From: Agriterribacter humi
GTDB lineage: Bacteria; Bacteroidota; Bacteroidia; Chitinophagales; Chitinophagaceae
Assembly (NCBI RefSeq): GCF_009192765.1
Contig: NZ_VOHQ01000007.1
Coordinates: 62,001-126,000 of the forward strand
Direction: 5' to 3'
DNA: 64,000 bases
In this document: in pieces, positions 42,088 through 52,800 of the stretch
Layout of the letters: every line of letters starts with the position of its first letter
Position numbering within the stretch: position 1 is the first letter of the stretch
The notes under the pieces: generated by a model
Told to the model about the DNA's origin: nothing
What the model saw: the letters and a program-made list of their open reading frames with translations, nothing else
The model's database searches: none
Made by a program: the position numbers and the translations under genes

Positions 42088-45000
42088 ATGAGATATTTTA
42101 ATGCATATATAGTCATTGCTTGTTTAATGGCAGGCATCTCGTGCAGTAATGAATACAAAAAGGGACTGTTTGAATTAATGGAGCATACCGGTATCGGTTT
42201 CATGAATAATGTAGAGGACGGGAAACTTGACAATAGTTTTTTATTCAGAAATTTTTACAACGGCGGAGGGGTAGCAATTGGTGATATAAATAATGATGGA
42301 TTGAGCGATGTATTGCTCAGTTCCAATACGGGAGAAAATAAGTTATATTTAAACAGGTCTAACTTTACTTTTGATGATATTACGGCCACCTCTGGCTTTC
42401 GGCAGGATAGCATGTGGAGCACAGGTGTAGTAATGGCTGACATAAATGCAGATGGCTGGCTCGATATATATGTTTGTAATTCGGGGCACATGCGAAACGG
42501 AAACCGGAGGAATAAACTATATATCAATAACCATGATCTGACTTTCACAGAGTCTGCCGGTAAATATGGATTAAACATTTCCGCCTATACTACACAGGTT
42601 TCTTTTTTCGACTACGATCTGGATGGGGACCTGGATTGTTTCATGATCAATAATAGCCCTATTCCTATTAACCAACTGAATTTCGCCAGTAAAAGAGACT
42701 TACCGGACAGCGCCTGGAATATTGCCGATTTTTTAAAGGGCGGGGGAGATCATTTGTATAGAAACGATAATGGTATGTTTAAAGAGGTAACCAGGGAAGC
42801 CGGTATTCACGGTGGCCTGATAAGTTTTGGTTTGGGTGTATCGGTAGGTGATATCAACAATGATGGCTGGCCGGATGTGTTTGTTTCAAACGATTCGTAC
42901 GAGAAAGATTACATGTATGTGAATCAAAAAAACGGAACGTTTAAAGATGAGTTGGAAGATTGGTTTCAACATACAAGCTATTCTTCCATGGGTGCGGATA
43001 TTGCCGACATTAATAATGATGGATATCCGGATTTGTTTTCAACGGATATGTTGGCCGAGAGTGATTACCGGCTTAAAACAATGGGATCATTCGATAATAT
43101 CAGTCTTTTTAGCAGCAAGCTTGAATCAGGGTTTTATTACCAGTACACCAAGAACTGTTTACAACTCAATAATCAGAACGGAAAATTTATTGATATCGCC
43201 CGGTATAGTGGTGTGGCTGCTACAGATTGGAGCTGGGGTGCATTAATGTTTGATATGGATAATGACGGCTGGAATGATCTATTTGTATCTAACGGTGTAA
43301 ACCGCGATGTAACCAATCTTGACTTTATGGATTTTTTTGCCAACGAGGTCATACAAAAGATGGTAATAAGTGGAAAGAAAAATGAAATAGATAAGGTTTT
43401 AAAAGAAATTCCGCGTATTTCTATCCCCAATAAAGTTTACAGAAATGAGGGGAATCTGCAGTTTACGGATATCGGAAATGAATGGGGACTGGTGCAGTCT
43501 ACATTCTCCAATGGTGCTGCTTATGGCGACCTGGATAATGACGGGGACCTGGATTTAATTGTCAATAATGAAAACCAGCTTTGTTCGGTGTATAAAAATA
43601 ATTCCAGGGAAATCAATAAAAACAATTACCTGGGTGTTTCGCTGAAAGGCATTGGGAAAAATACTTTTTCGATAGGCAGTAAAGTGCAATTGTTTGTTGG
43701 AACTGAAACACTTACACGTGAGTTGGTACCCAGCCGTGGTTTTCAGTCTTCTGTTGACTATAAACTTATTTTCGGATTAGGTAAATATGCAAAAGTAGAT
43801 TCGATGATGGTTATCTGGCCGAATCGTACTGCAGTTACTTTCATTTCTCCCGGCATTAATAAGGTTCATATAATAGAACAATCAGAAAAGAATACACATC
43901 AATGGAGTATAAAGCCATCTGAAATACTCCCAGTTTTTTTTACCAGCGAAGAATCCAGATTTGATAAGCATATTGAAAATAATTATGTGGATTTTTATGC
44001 CGAACGTGCCATCCCAAAGGTGCTTTCACGCGAGGGTCCGAAAGCCGCTGTTGCTGATGCAAATGGAGATGGGCTTGAAGATATATATATAGGCGGGGCC
44101 TCCGGGAGTCCTGGTCAACTTTATCTGCAAACAGCAGACGGAAAATTTAAAAAGAAAGAAGAAAAGGCTTTTTATCCTTTTTTTGAATTCGAAGATACAG
44201 CAGTTCTGTTTTTTGATTATGATAATGATGGGGATGCGGATTTGCTGCTTTGTTCTGGCGGAAATTCGAGCAGCCTCAACAGCAGGGAGTTGCAGCTTCG
44301 GTTATTTTCAAACGATGGTAAGGGAAATTTTACGATTAACGTTTCAGCTTTCCCCAATATGAGTATGAATATTGCCATTGCTATTGCCAATGATTTTAAT
44401 AATGATGGTTTTGATGATCTTTTTATTGGCGGAAGGAGTTTTCCGGGTATTTATGGAAAGGATCCAGACAGCTATTTATTCATAAACGATGGTAAAGGGC
44501 ATTTTAAGGATATCGCTAAAACAAAAAATGCCGATATAGCGCATATTGGTATGGTTACGGGTGCAGTTTGGGAAGATGTGTCGGGAGACAAACAGAAAGA
44601 ATTGATCATAGTGGGAGAATGGATGGGGCCGAGAATTTTTTCCTTTAATGGAGATCATTTTGAAGAAATTAAAACCAATATCAGTAATAAATTTGGCTGG
44701 TGGCAAACAGTAGCTGCTGCAGATGTAAATGGCGATGGCAGGCAGGACCTTATATTAGGCAATATGGGAAAAAATTTTTATTTGCGGCCCGATTCTGCTA
44801 ACCTGGTAAAATTATGGATAAACGATTTTGATAAGAATGGCTCCCTTGATAAAATAATATCCTATACTGTAAATAACAGGGATATGCCTGTTTTTTTAAA
44901 ACAAGATATGCAGGAGCAACTGCCATTTATTAAAAAGAATAATTTAAAGCACCAGGAGTATGCGACTAAATCCGTACAGGATCTTTTTCCTGGCGAATTG

Positions 45001-45417
45001 ATGAAAGACTGTATTGTTAAAAAATTTGACTATACTCTTTCCTGTATGGCCATTAATAATGGGGATGGACAGTTTAGTATACAGGAATTGCCGCGGATGG
45101 TGCAGCTGTCCTGTATAAATGCCATTCTTCCTATAGATGTAAATGAAGATGGTTATATTGATTTGGTTATGGGCGGAAATCAATTCGGATTGCTGCCACA
45201 GTTTGAAAAATTAGATGGAAGTTTTGGAGATATTTTAATAAATGATGGTAAAGGAAAGTTTACCTGGCAGCCCCCCAATCGAACAGGCCTAAACCTGAGA
45301 GGAGAACTGAGAGATATTGCGACAATAAAAAACGCAAAGGGCACGTATGTTTTATTCCTTCAGAATAATGAATTTCCGCTCCTTTACAAGTTACACACAA
45401 CAGATCAACCAAAATAA
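42088..45417 (+). CDS. FG-GAP/VCBS-repeat lipoprotein with ASPIC/UnbV domain (CRTAC1-like), paralog 1
   Basis: This 1109-aa surface lipoprotein has lipobox A-G-I-S-C (Cys19). Residues about 35-500 form FG-GAP/VCBS propeller blades with repeated Ca-loops such as GDINNDGLSDV, DINADGWLDI, DYDLDGDLD and DINNDGWPDV. An ASPIC/UnbV domain lies at about 525-590 (SIGSKVQLF, SRGFQSSVDYKLIFGLG). A second propeller follows (ADANGDGLEDI, DYDNDGDADL, DFNNDGFDDL, DVNEDGYIDL). CRTAC1-like proteins are probably adhesion or glycan-binding factors, but no role is established in bacteria. Two paralogs follow, and a SusC/SusD pair precedes. Confidence 0.93.
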   Translation: MRYFNAYIVIACLMAGISCSNEYKKGLFELMEHTGIGFMNNVEDGKLDNSFLFRNFYNGGGVAIGDINNDGLSDVLLSSNTGENKLYLNRSNFTFDDITATSGFRQDSMWSTGVVMADINADGWLDIYVCNSGHMRNGNRRNKLYINNHDLTFTESAGKYGLNISAYTTQVSFFDYDLDGDLDCFMINNSPIPINQLNFASKRDLPDSAWNIADFLKGGGDHLYRNDNGMFKEVTREAGIHGGLISFGLGVSVGDINNDGWPDVFVSNDSYEKDYMYVNQKNGTFKDELEDWFQHTSYSSMGADIADINNDGYPDLFSTDMLAESDYRLKTMGSFDNISLFSSKLESGFYYQYTKNCLQLNNQNGKFIDIARYSGVAATDWSWGALMFDMDNDGWNDLFVSNGVNRDVTNLDFMDFFANEVIQKMVISGKKNEIDKVLKEIPRISIPNKVYRNEGNLQFTDIGNEWGLVQSTFSNGAAYGDLDNDGDLDLIVNNENQLCSVYKNNSREINKNNYLGVSLKGIGKNTFSIGSKVQLFVGTETLTRELVPSRGFQSSVDYKLIFGLGKYAKVDSMMVIWPNRTAVTFISPGINKVHIIEQSEKNTHQWSIKPSEILPVFFTSEESRFDKHIENNYVDFYAERAIPKVLSREGPKAAVADANGDGLEDIYIGGASGSPGQLYLQTADGKFKKKEEKAFYPFFEFEDTAVLFFDYDNDGDADLLLCSGGNSSSLNSRELQLRLFSNDGKGNFTINVSAFPNMSMNIAIAIANDFNNDGFDDLFIGGRSFPGIYGKDPDSYLFINDGKGHFKDIAKTKNADIAHIGMVTGAVWEDVSGDKQKELIIVGEWMGPRIFSFNGDHFEEIKTNISNKFGWWQTVAAADVNGDGRQDLILGNMGKNFYLRPDSANLVKLWINDFDKNGSLDKIISYTVNNRDMPVFLKQDMQEQLPFIKKNNLKHQEYATKSVQDLFPGELMKDCIVKKFDYTLSCMAINNGDGQFSIQELPRMVQLSCINAILPIDVNEDGYIDLVMGGNQFGLLPQFEKLDGSFGDILINDGKGKFTWQPPNRTGLNLRGELRDIATIKNAKGTYVLFLQNNEFPLLYKLHTTDQPK

Positions 45418-45429
45418 TTTAGTTCACTT

Positions 45430-48400
45430 GTGACTATCCGCAACCTTTTTTTTGTTTTAAGTGCAGCAACCTTCTTTTTTTCAGCATGTGAGCATGAAAA
45501 TAAGGCTTTGGAACCTGTTTTATTTAAAGTAATAAAGCACCATATAACCGGATTGAACTTTAATAACACCCTTACTCCTTCCGGCGATTTAAACATGTTT
45601 AATTACATGTACTTTTATAATGGTGCTGGTGTAGGAGCGGGAGACTTTAACAATGATGGTTTGATAGATTTGTTTTTTTCTTCCAACCAGGGAGATAACA
45701 AATTATTTTTGAATGAAGGGAAATTGCATTTTAAGGATGTAACGATTGAGGCGAAAGTTCCCCAGGATCATGGTTGGTCAACGGGCGTATCTGTTGTTGA
45801 TATTAATAATGACGGGTGGCTTGATATTTATATTTGTAAGGTTGGGAGGTTTGCAGATTTAAAAAGTACCAACCAGTTATTGATTTGCAAAGGGCTGGAA
45901 AATAACATCCCGGTATATGAAGATCAGGCCCGGCAATATGGTTTAAATTTTTCAGGTTTCAGTACGCAGGCTGCTTTTTTTGATTTTGATATGGATGGAG
46001 ACCTTGATATGTACCTGCTCAATCATGCTATTCACCACGATGGGTCATTCGCCCCACGTAAGAAATTTCTGGAAACTTATGATACCTTGTCTGGCGACCG
46101 CTTATACCGCAATGATGAAGATTATTTTACCGATGTTACCAGGCATAGCGGTATCAATAGTTCTGCTATAGGGTATGGGCTTGGTATAGCTGTAAGTGAT
46201 ATTAATCTCGATGGCTGGCCGGATATATACATAGGCAACGATTTTCATGAAAATGATTATCTCTACATTAACCAGAAAAACGGAACGTTTGCTGATGAAA
46301 ATGCACAAAGGCTGATGCATACCAGTAAATTTTCAATGGGAGTGGATATAGCAGATGCAAACAATGATGGCTATCCGGAAATAATAACGGTTGATATGCT
46401 GCCATCGGATCCATATATATTAAAACGTTCTTTAGGAGATGATGACTACGATATTTTTTATGATAAAATTTCTTTTGGCTATAATTATCAGTATTCGCGC
46501 AATACCCTTCAATACAGCAGGCGGAATGGAATGTTTAGTGAAACAGGTTTGTATTCGGGCGTATACGCAACAGATTGGAGCTGGGCCCCTTTATGGATGG
46601 ATTTTGATAACGATGGTTTGAAAGACTTGTTTATTTCCAATGGAATTCCCAAACGGTTGAATGATATGGATTACGTTAATTTCATTTATAACAGTGAAAT
46701 ACAGAAAAAGGTAAGAAATAACGAAATACAGGATAAGGATATAACACTGATTGAAAAATATCCTGAAATAAAAATTCCCAATAAGATTTATAAGAATAGA
46801 TCAAATCTCCGGTTCCAGGACATGGAGGGCGGTATAGAAAATGATCAGCCCTCCTTTTCAAATGGCGCGGTGTATGCAGATTTTGATAACGATGGGGACT
46901 TAGATGTAGTGGTAAATAATATTAATGATTTTGTATTATTATATGAAAATAAATCTGTTCAGAAAACAAATGAAGATTTTGTATCTATTAAATTAAACGG
47001 GCCTGAGAGGAACAGGGATGCAATTGGCACAAAATTGTTTTTATTTGCTAATGACGGAATACGGACCTATGAAAATAACCCTGCAAAGGGATTTATGTCG
47101 TGTATGGTAATGCCATTGTATATCGGGCTTAAGCAAACAAGGGTTGATTCCGCTTTTCTGGTGTGGCCCGATAATTCTTTTCAAAAAATTACTATACAAC
47201 CGGCAATCCGCCAGGCAGCGTTTACTTATGCTAAGGGTTTACCTCCTTTTAATTATAGTTCAATTACTGATTTCCGTAAAGAGGACAGCAGACCCTTTAC
47301 AAACATCGCCAAAGAGGCACAACTTGACTTTGTTCATAAAGAGAACAGGTTTAATGAATTTAACCGGGAACCATTAATGCCCCACATGGTTTCAGCCGAA
47401 GGCCCCGCTTTGGCTGTAGCGGATATCAATCACGATGGACTGGAAGATGTTTTTATCGGCGCTTCCAAAACCTTTCATAGTGCTGTGTTTTTACAAAAAC
47501 CGGGTGCTGTGTTTTTAAAAGTGTCGCAGCCCTGTCTGCTGCAGGATAGTATGTATGAAGATGTAGACGCAGTATGGGGCGATGTAAATAATGATGGAAA
47601 TATAGATTTGATTGTTGCTTCAGGCGGCAACGAATATTATGGTACTGATGAACATTTATTGCCGCGTATATATCTGAATGACGGTAAAGCAAATTTTATA
47701 AAATCACAACATCCGTTCAGTAATCAATATACAACCGCGTCATGCATTGCATTCAATGACTTTAATGGTGATGGTTTTATTGATTTATTTCTTGGAGGAA
47801 GGGCAGCGCCATGGAACTATGGGGAAATCCCAACTTCTTATTTATTGCAGAATGACGGAACGGGTAAATTTGTTGATGTAACCCAAACCAATGCTAAGGA
47901 ACTATCAAAAACAGGCATGGTAACAAGTGCGGTATGGCTTGATCTGGATAAGGATGGCGACAATGATCTGATCGTTAGTTGCGAATGGGGCCCCATAACC
48001 GCGTTTCTAAACACTAAAGGATTTTTTACCAAAAAAGATTTGACGGATAAAAAAGGCTGGTGGACTTTTATATTACCCGTGGATATTGATGCGGACGGCG
48101 ATATGGATTTTGTTGCGGGTAACCTTGGCCTCAATAGCCGGCTTCATGCTTCTGAACAGCAACCAGTCCGGCTTTATTTTAATGATTTTGATGACAACGG
48201 CAAAAGAGAGCAAGTACTTACTTATTATGCAGAGGGGAAGGAAATACCTTTTGCTGGTAAAGATGAATTGCAAAAGCAAATACCTTTATTAAAGAAGAAG
48301 TATTTTTACGCGGAAGATTTTGCTAAAGCAACATTGACGGATATTTTTTCTCCCGGGAAAATAGAAAACGCGGTGATATTATCAGCGGATTATTTCTCCA

Positions 48401-48765
48401 ACGCTCTATTAATCAATAATGGCAATTTTAATTTTTCCGTTCAGCCTTTGCCCTGGGAGGCGCAACTTACCACATACCGGGATGCCGCAATTGTAAACGC
48501 CAATAGTGACAGTTTACCTGACCTGTTACTGGGAGGCAATTATTATGAAAATAATATTGCTTCCGGCAGGTATGATGCAGACTATGGATCGGTTTTAATC
48601 AATAAGGGAAATGGAAAATTAACTTGTGAAAGTTTAAATGGGGTAGTTATAAAAGGCGAGGTGCGTCATATAAAGCCAATAAGCATATCAGGAATGGAAT
48701 CTTTTATTTTTGCTAAGAATAATGACAGTGCAATGCTGCTTAAATTTACAACCTCCTGTAAATGA
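45430..48765 (+). CDS. FG-GAP/VCBS-repeat lipoprotein with ASPIC/UnbV domain, paralog 2
   Basis: This 1111-aa lipoprotein starts at GTG 45430, 12 bases after paralog 1, so the two are cotranscribed. The signal peptide ends in F-S-A-C (Cys20). Domain order equals paralog 1: propeller with GDFNNDGLIDL, DINNDGWLDI, DFDMDGDLDM; an ASPIC-like segment at about 530-600 (AIGTKLFLF, AKGFMSCMVMPLYIGLK, VDSAFLVWPDN) that is more divergent than in the paralogs; and a second propeller (ADINHDGLEDV, DVNNDGNIDL, DFNGDGFIDL, DLDKDGDNDL). Function is unknown; a co-exported surface complex with its neighbours is plausible. Confidence 0.93.
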   Translation: MTIRNLFFVLSAATFFFSACEHENKALEPVLFKVIKHHITGLNFNNTLTPSGDLNMFNYMYFYNGAGVGAGDFNNDGLIDLFFSSNQGDNKLFLNEGKLHFKDVTIEAKVPQDHGWSTGVSVVDINNDGWLDIYICKVGRFADLKSTNQLLICKGLENNIPVYEDQARQYGLNFSGFSTQAAFFDFDMDGDLDMYLLNHAIHHDGSFAPRKKFLETYDTLSGDRLYRNDEDYFTDVTRHSGINSSAIGYGLGIAVSDINLDGWPDIYIGNDFHENDYLYINQKNGTFADENAQRLMHTSKFSMGVDIADANNDGYPEIITVDMLPSDPYILKRSLGDDDYDIFYDKISFGYNYQYSRNTLQYSRRNGMFSETGLYSGVYATDWSWAPLWMDFDNDGLKDLFISNGIPKRLNDMDYVNFIYNSEIQKKVRNNEIQDKDITLIEKYPEIKIPNKIYKNRSNLRFQDMEGGIENDQPSFSNGAVYADFDNDGDLDVVVNNINDFVLLYENKSVQKTNEDFVSIKLNGPERNRDAIGTKLFLFANDGIRTYENNPAKGFMSCMVMPLYIGLKQTRVDSAFLVWPDNSFQKITIQPAIRQAAFTYAKGLPPFNYSSITDFRKEDSRPFTNIAKEAQLDFVHKENRFNEFNREPLMPHMVSAEGPALAVADINHDGLEDVFIGASKTFHSAVFLQKPGAVFLKVSQPCLLQDSMYEDVDAVWGDVNNDGNIDLIVASGGNEYYGTDEHLLPRIYLNDGKANFIKSQHPFSNQYTTASCIAFNDFNGDGFIDLFLGGRAAPWNYGEIPTSYLLQNDGTGKFVDVTQTNAKELSKTGMVTSAVWLDLDKDGDNDLIVSCEWGPITAFLNTKGFFTKKDLTDKKGWWTFILPVDIDADGDMDFVAGNLGLNSRLHASEQQPVRLYFNDFDDNGKREQVLTYYAEGKEIPFAGKDELQKQIPLLKKKYFYAEDFAKATLTDIFSPGKIENAVILSADYFSNALLINNGNFNFSVQPLPWEAQLTTYRDAAIVNANSDSLPDLLLGGNYYENNIASGRYDADYGSVLINKGNGKLTCESLNGVVIKGEVRHIKPISISGMESFIFAKNNDSAMLLKFTTSCK

Positions 48766-48778
48766 ATACCATGAACCA

Positions 48779-49732
48779 CTATCTTACAGGACAATAAATT
48801 CTTGTCACCCATTTACTGGTATCCGGCTCCCGGCTCCTGTCGGTTACAAGCGAATAAAAAGGGATACCCGGTATGGTTTGATGGTGATCGCTTACATATT
48901 TAAGCATTTGTTCAAACGCGTTGGAAACCGTGTTGGTTCCGCCTTTTATTTCCATCATTAAAATATTTACATTAACCGGCATCCTCTTCTCATAAATGTC
49001 TCCCGATGAGGGAAGTGATTTAGGCAAAGGAACTGCAACCCTTACAATGTAATGTATACTGTCTAATGCATCAACATTAAGCATTGGGTATCCGGATATC
49101 ATTACTGAATGCGCATTGGCATAGCTTCTTAACTTATTGACGCGGTTGTAGATAAACGCTGTAGAAGGATAACTACTGATAGTATCAATGGTAGAAATGA
49201 AAGTTGAATCAACAATTAATAAGTGATGGACTTCATGCTCATATATATTTTTTGGCTGAGATAAAAAGGACCCCATTTTTTGTAGAATCGTATCCATGTC
49301 CCTGTTTATTTTTTTTGCCTCCCTGAATGCAAGAAATCTTTTAAATGGATTGTAGGACGTTGAAGATTCACCTATCCATTGAAGCAGTACAACGTTCCTT
49401 TGCAGTGGAATTAAATAAAGCGATGTGTTTAATTGAGATCTGTTGCCTGTAATAGTAACAGGCAGTAATGAAATATTATTGTTGCCTATCTTGTAGGAAT
49501 AACCGCCCAGCAAAAAAATATTTTTAGCAGAGGCTTTGTTTACGTTTCCAGGCCACCATTTATTCAAACTTTCTTCGTTTAGCAACATTCTGTAAACTCC
49601 TTGCCGGGTAGCTTTAATGTTTATATTGCTTTTTAGCGTTACGGAATCAGGTATAAAAATATACAGGCAACCAATGATAACCGAGAGAGAGATTATTATA
49701 AAGAGCAGCCATTTCTTATTATATCGCGGCAT
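48779..49732 (-). CDS. Membrane-anchored SRPBCC/GyrI-like ligand-binding protein
   Basis: I start at ATG 49732, directly before an N-terminal anchor (KKWLLFIIISLSVIIGCLYIF); the upstream ATG at 49825 adds residues without signal character. The 317-aa protein then looks like a polyketide-cyclase/SRPBCC domain (ATRQGVYRMLLNEESLNKWWPG) followed by a GyrI/AraC-effector-like half (AVPLPKSLPSSGDIYEKRMPV). No DNA-binding domain is present, so it is not a transcription factor. It is on the opposite strand between paralogs 2 and 3 of the FG-GAP lipoproteins, separating them. The ligand is unknown. Confidence 0.65.
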   Translation of the reverse strand: MPRYNKKWLLFIIISLSVIIGCLYIFIPDSVTLKSNINIKATRQGVYRMLLNEESLNKWWPGNVNKASAKNIFLLGGYSYKIGNNNISLLPVTITGNRSQLNTSLYLIPLQRNVVLLQWIGESSTSYNPFKRFLAFREAKKINRDMDTILQKMGSFLSQPKNIYEHEVHHLLIVDSTFISTIDTISSYPSTAFIYNRVNKLRSYANAHSVMISGYPMLNVDALDSIHYIVRVAVPLPKSLPSSGDIYEKRMPVNVNILMMEIKGGTNTVSNAFEQMLKYVSDHHQTIPGIPFYSLVTDRSREPDTSKWVTRIYCPVR

Positions 49733-49851
49733 AAATAAAGCAGATTCAAAATTTCTTAAACAGATATCCCCTGCAATATTACAGAAATGATTTTTTAGGT
49801 TTTTTATGTTTTGGCAGTGAATCATACATTTGCCTGTATTTTGTATTGCGT

Positions 49852-52800
49852 ATGTTCAAACCATCTTATCATTATATAGCCGCTTGTATAATATTATTCG
49901 GCGCCTGCAAAAACAAACAGAACGCTTATGTTCCGCCCGCAGATCCTTTGTTTACCCAAATGGACAAAGCACAAACCGGTATCAGCTTTCGTAATGATTT
50001 AAAGGAAGATGCCAGCTTTAATGTTTTTAATTACAGGAATTTTTACAACGGGGCCGGTGTTGGCATAGGTGATATTAACAACGATGGGTTGGCGGACGTT
50101 TATTTCACCAGCAACCTGGGAAAGAATCATTTATACCTGAACAAAGGCGATATGCGGTTTGAAGATATAACCGAAAGAGCAGGAGTAGGGGGATCAAAGG
50201 CTTGGAGCACTGGCGTAGCAATGGCGGATGTGAACGGAGATGGGCTTTTAGATATATATGTGTGTAATTCCGGTAATATTAAAGGCGATGACCGCGCCAA
50301 CGAATTGTTTATTAACCAGGGTAATTTAACTTTTAAAGAAGAAGCCGTACCATACGGACTGGAAGAAAAGGGAGGATTGACCACCCATGCTGTATTTTTC
50401 GATTACGACCTTGACGGCGACTTAGACTGCTATATACTCAATAATAGTTTCAGACCTATTGCCAGCTTTGGCTATAACAAAAACATCCGCAATGTGCGCG
50501 ACTCCATAGGAGGACATAAGCTATACAGGAATGACGATGCGGGCGGGCGGAGAAAATTTACCGATGTAAGTGAACAAGCGGGTATATATGGCAGTGAAAT
50601 CGGTTTTGGACTGGGCGTTAGCGTGGCAGATGTAAATGCCGATCAGTGGCCGGATATTTATGTAAGCAACGATTTTTTTGAAAAGGATTATCTCTACATC
50701 AACCAAAAAAACGGAACGTTTAAGGAATCCATAGAAGAAAGTACAGGACATCTTAGCCTTGCTTCCATGGGATCTGATATTGCCGATATTAATAACGATG
50801 GCAGACCGGATATCTTCACCACCGAAATGCTTCCGGAAGATGATTACAAGTTAAAAACGGTTACCCAATTCGATGATTACGATGTGTTTAATGCTAAAGT
50901 GAAGGGAGATTTTTATTACCAGTATCTTCAGAATGCATTGCATTTGAATAATGGAGACAGCACTTTTTCGGAGATTTCATTTTTGGCCAATGTGGCAGCA
51001 ACCGACTGGAGCTGGGGTGCTTTGATCTTTGATTTTGACAATGATGGATGGAAAGATATACTGGTTTGCAACGGTATTTATAAAGACATCACCAACAAGG
51101 ATTTCATAGATTTTTTAGCGAACGACAAAAACAGGATACGGGTAATAACAGAAGGGAAATTTAATTTTAAAGAATTTTTAGATTCTATTGCTTCTAACTC
51201 CGTACCCAATTACGCCTTTATCAATCAGAAAAACCTGTCCTTTCTGAATCAATCCTACCGATTAGGATTGGGCATGCCCGGTTTCAGCAATGGCGCCGCT
51301 TATGGCGACCTGGATAATGACGGCGATTTAGACCTTGTGGTGAATAATGTGAATATGGAGGCTTTTGTGTACCGCAACAACGCAACACAAAAATTGCATA
51401 GCGCATATCTAAAAGTGAAGCTGCAGGGAGCGGGTGAGAACAGGCTGGGTATAGGAGCAAAAATTTCGGTGTATGCCGGCGGGCAGGTGCACAACCTGTA
51501 TCAAATGCTTTCGCGTGGTTTTCAATCCAGTGTAGATCCTGTGCTGGTGGTTGGTTTGGGCAATAACGTCAGCATTGATTCTCTGGTAGTGGTATGGCCG
51601 GATATGAGGAAGCAAACTTTAAAAAATGTAAGTATCAATACAACCCTATTGCTGAAACAGGAAGAAGCGAACGAAAAATTTGTGCAGCAACCACCGGCAC
51701 ACCCATTATACACTGATGTTTCAGCAAAGTTCATTTCTGGTGGCTCGGCGCACAGGGAAAATTTATTTATTGATTTTGACAGGGAAAGGCTGATGCCGAA
51801 AATGATTTCAATGGAAGGTCCTAAATGCACCGTGGCAGATGTAAATGCGGATGGATTAGATGATATTTTTATTGGAGGTGCAAAATCAGATTTTGGAAAA
51901 TTGTTTTTTCAGCAGGCTAACGGAACATTGATACGTTCTCAGCAACAGGCATTTGCTATTGCCAATACAACCGATCAAACAGGTGCTGCATTTTTTGATG
52001 CGGACAAAGATGGCGATAACGACTTATTGATTGTATATGGCGGTAATGAAGATAAAGGAACGACTGCAACCCTGCGGCCCCGCCTGTTTTTAAACGATGG
52101 TAAGGGAAATTTCTCCTATGCACCGCAAAACCTGCCTGTAATTACTACTACTGCATCCTGTGCAAGGATTGCGGATATGGATAACGATGGCGATATAGAT
52201 GTATTCATAGGCGGTCGTGTTTTACCGGGTGAATATGGTTTAACACCCAACTCTTTTCTTTTAGTGAATGACGGCGCCGGCAAATTTACAGACCAAACGG
52301 ACAATTATGCGCCGGGGCTAAAGAACGTTGGAATGGTAACGGATGCCCGCTGGACAGATACGGATAATGATGGGAAGCCTGAGCTTGCGGTGGTGGGCGA
52401 TTGGATGCCTTTAACCATATTTAAAAACACAAACGGTAAATTAGTAAAAAGCGAGCTGCCGTTTTCCAGGGGATGGTGGAATTGCATTCAGACTGCAGAC
52501 CTTAATGGTGATGGGAATGTTGATTTTGTAATGGGCAACCTGGGATTGAATTCAAAAATAAAGGGCGATGTTGCTCATCCTGTAGAATTGTATGTGAAGG
52601 ATTTTGATAAGAACGGGCAAACGGAATCTGTTTTGTGCTATTATAAATCAGACAGTATATCTTATCCCCTGCCTTTGCGTGGTGATATAGTAATGCAACT
52701 ACCCGGTTTAAAAAAGAAATTTCTGAAGTATGCAGACTATGCGGGCAAAACCATTCACCAGGTTTTTTCGGAAGAGGAACTTGAAGGAGCCATTATAAGA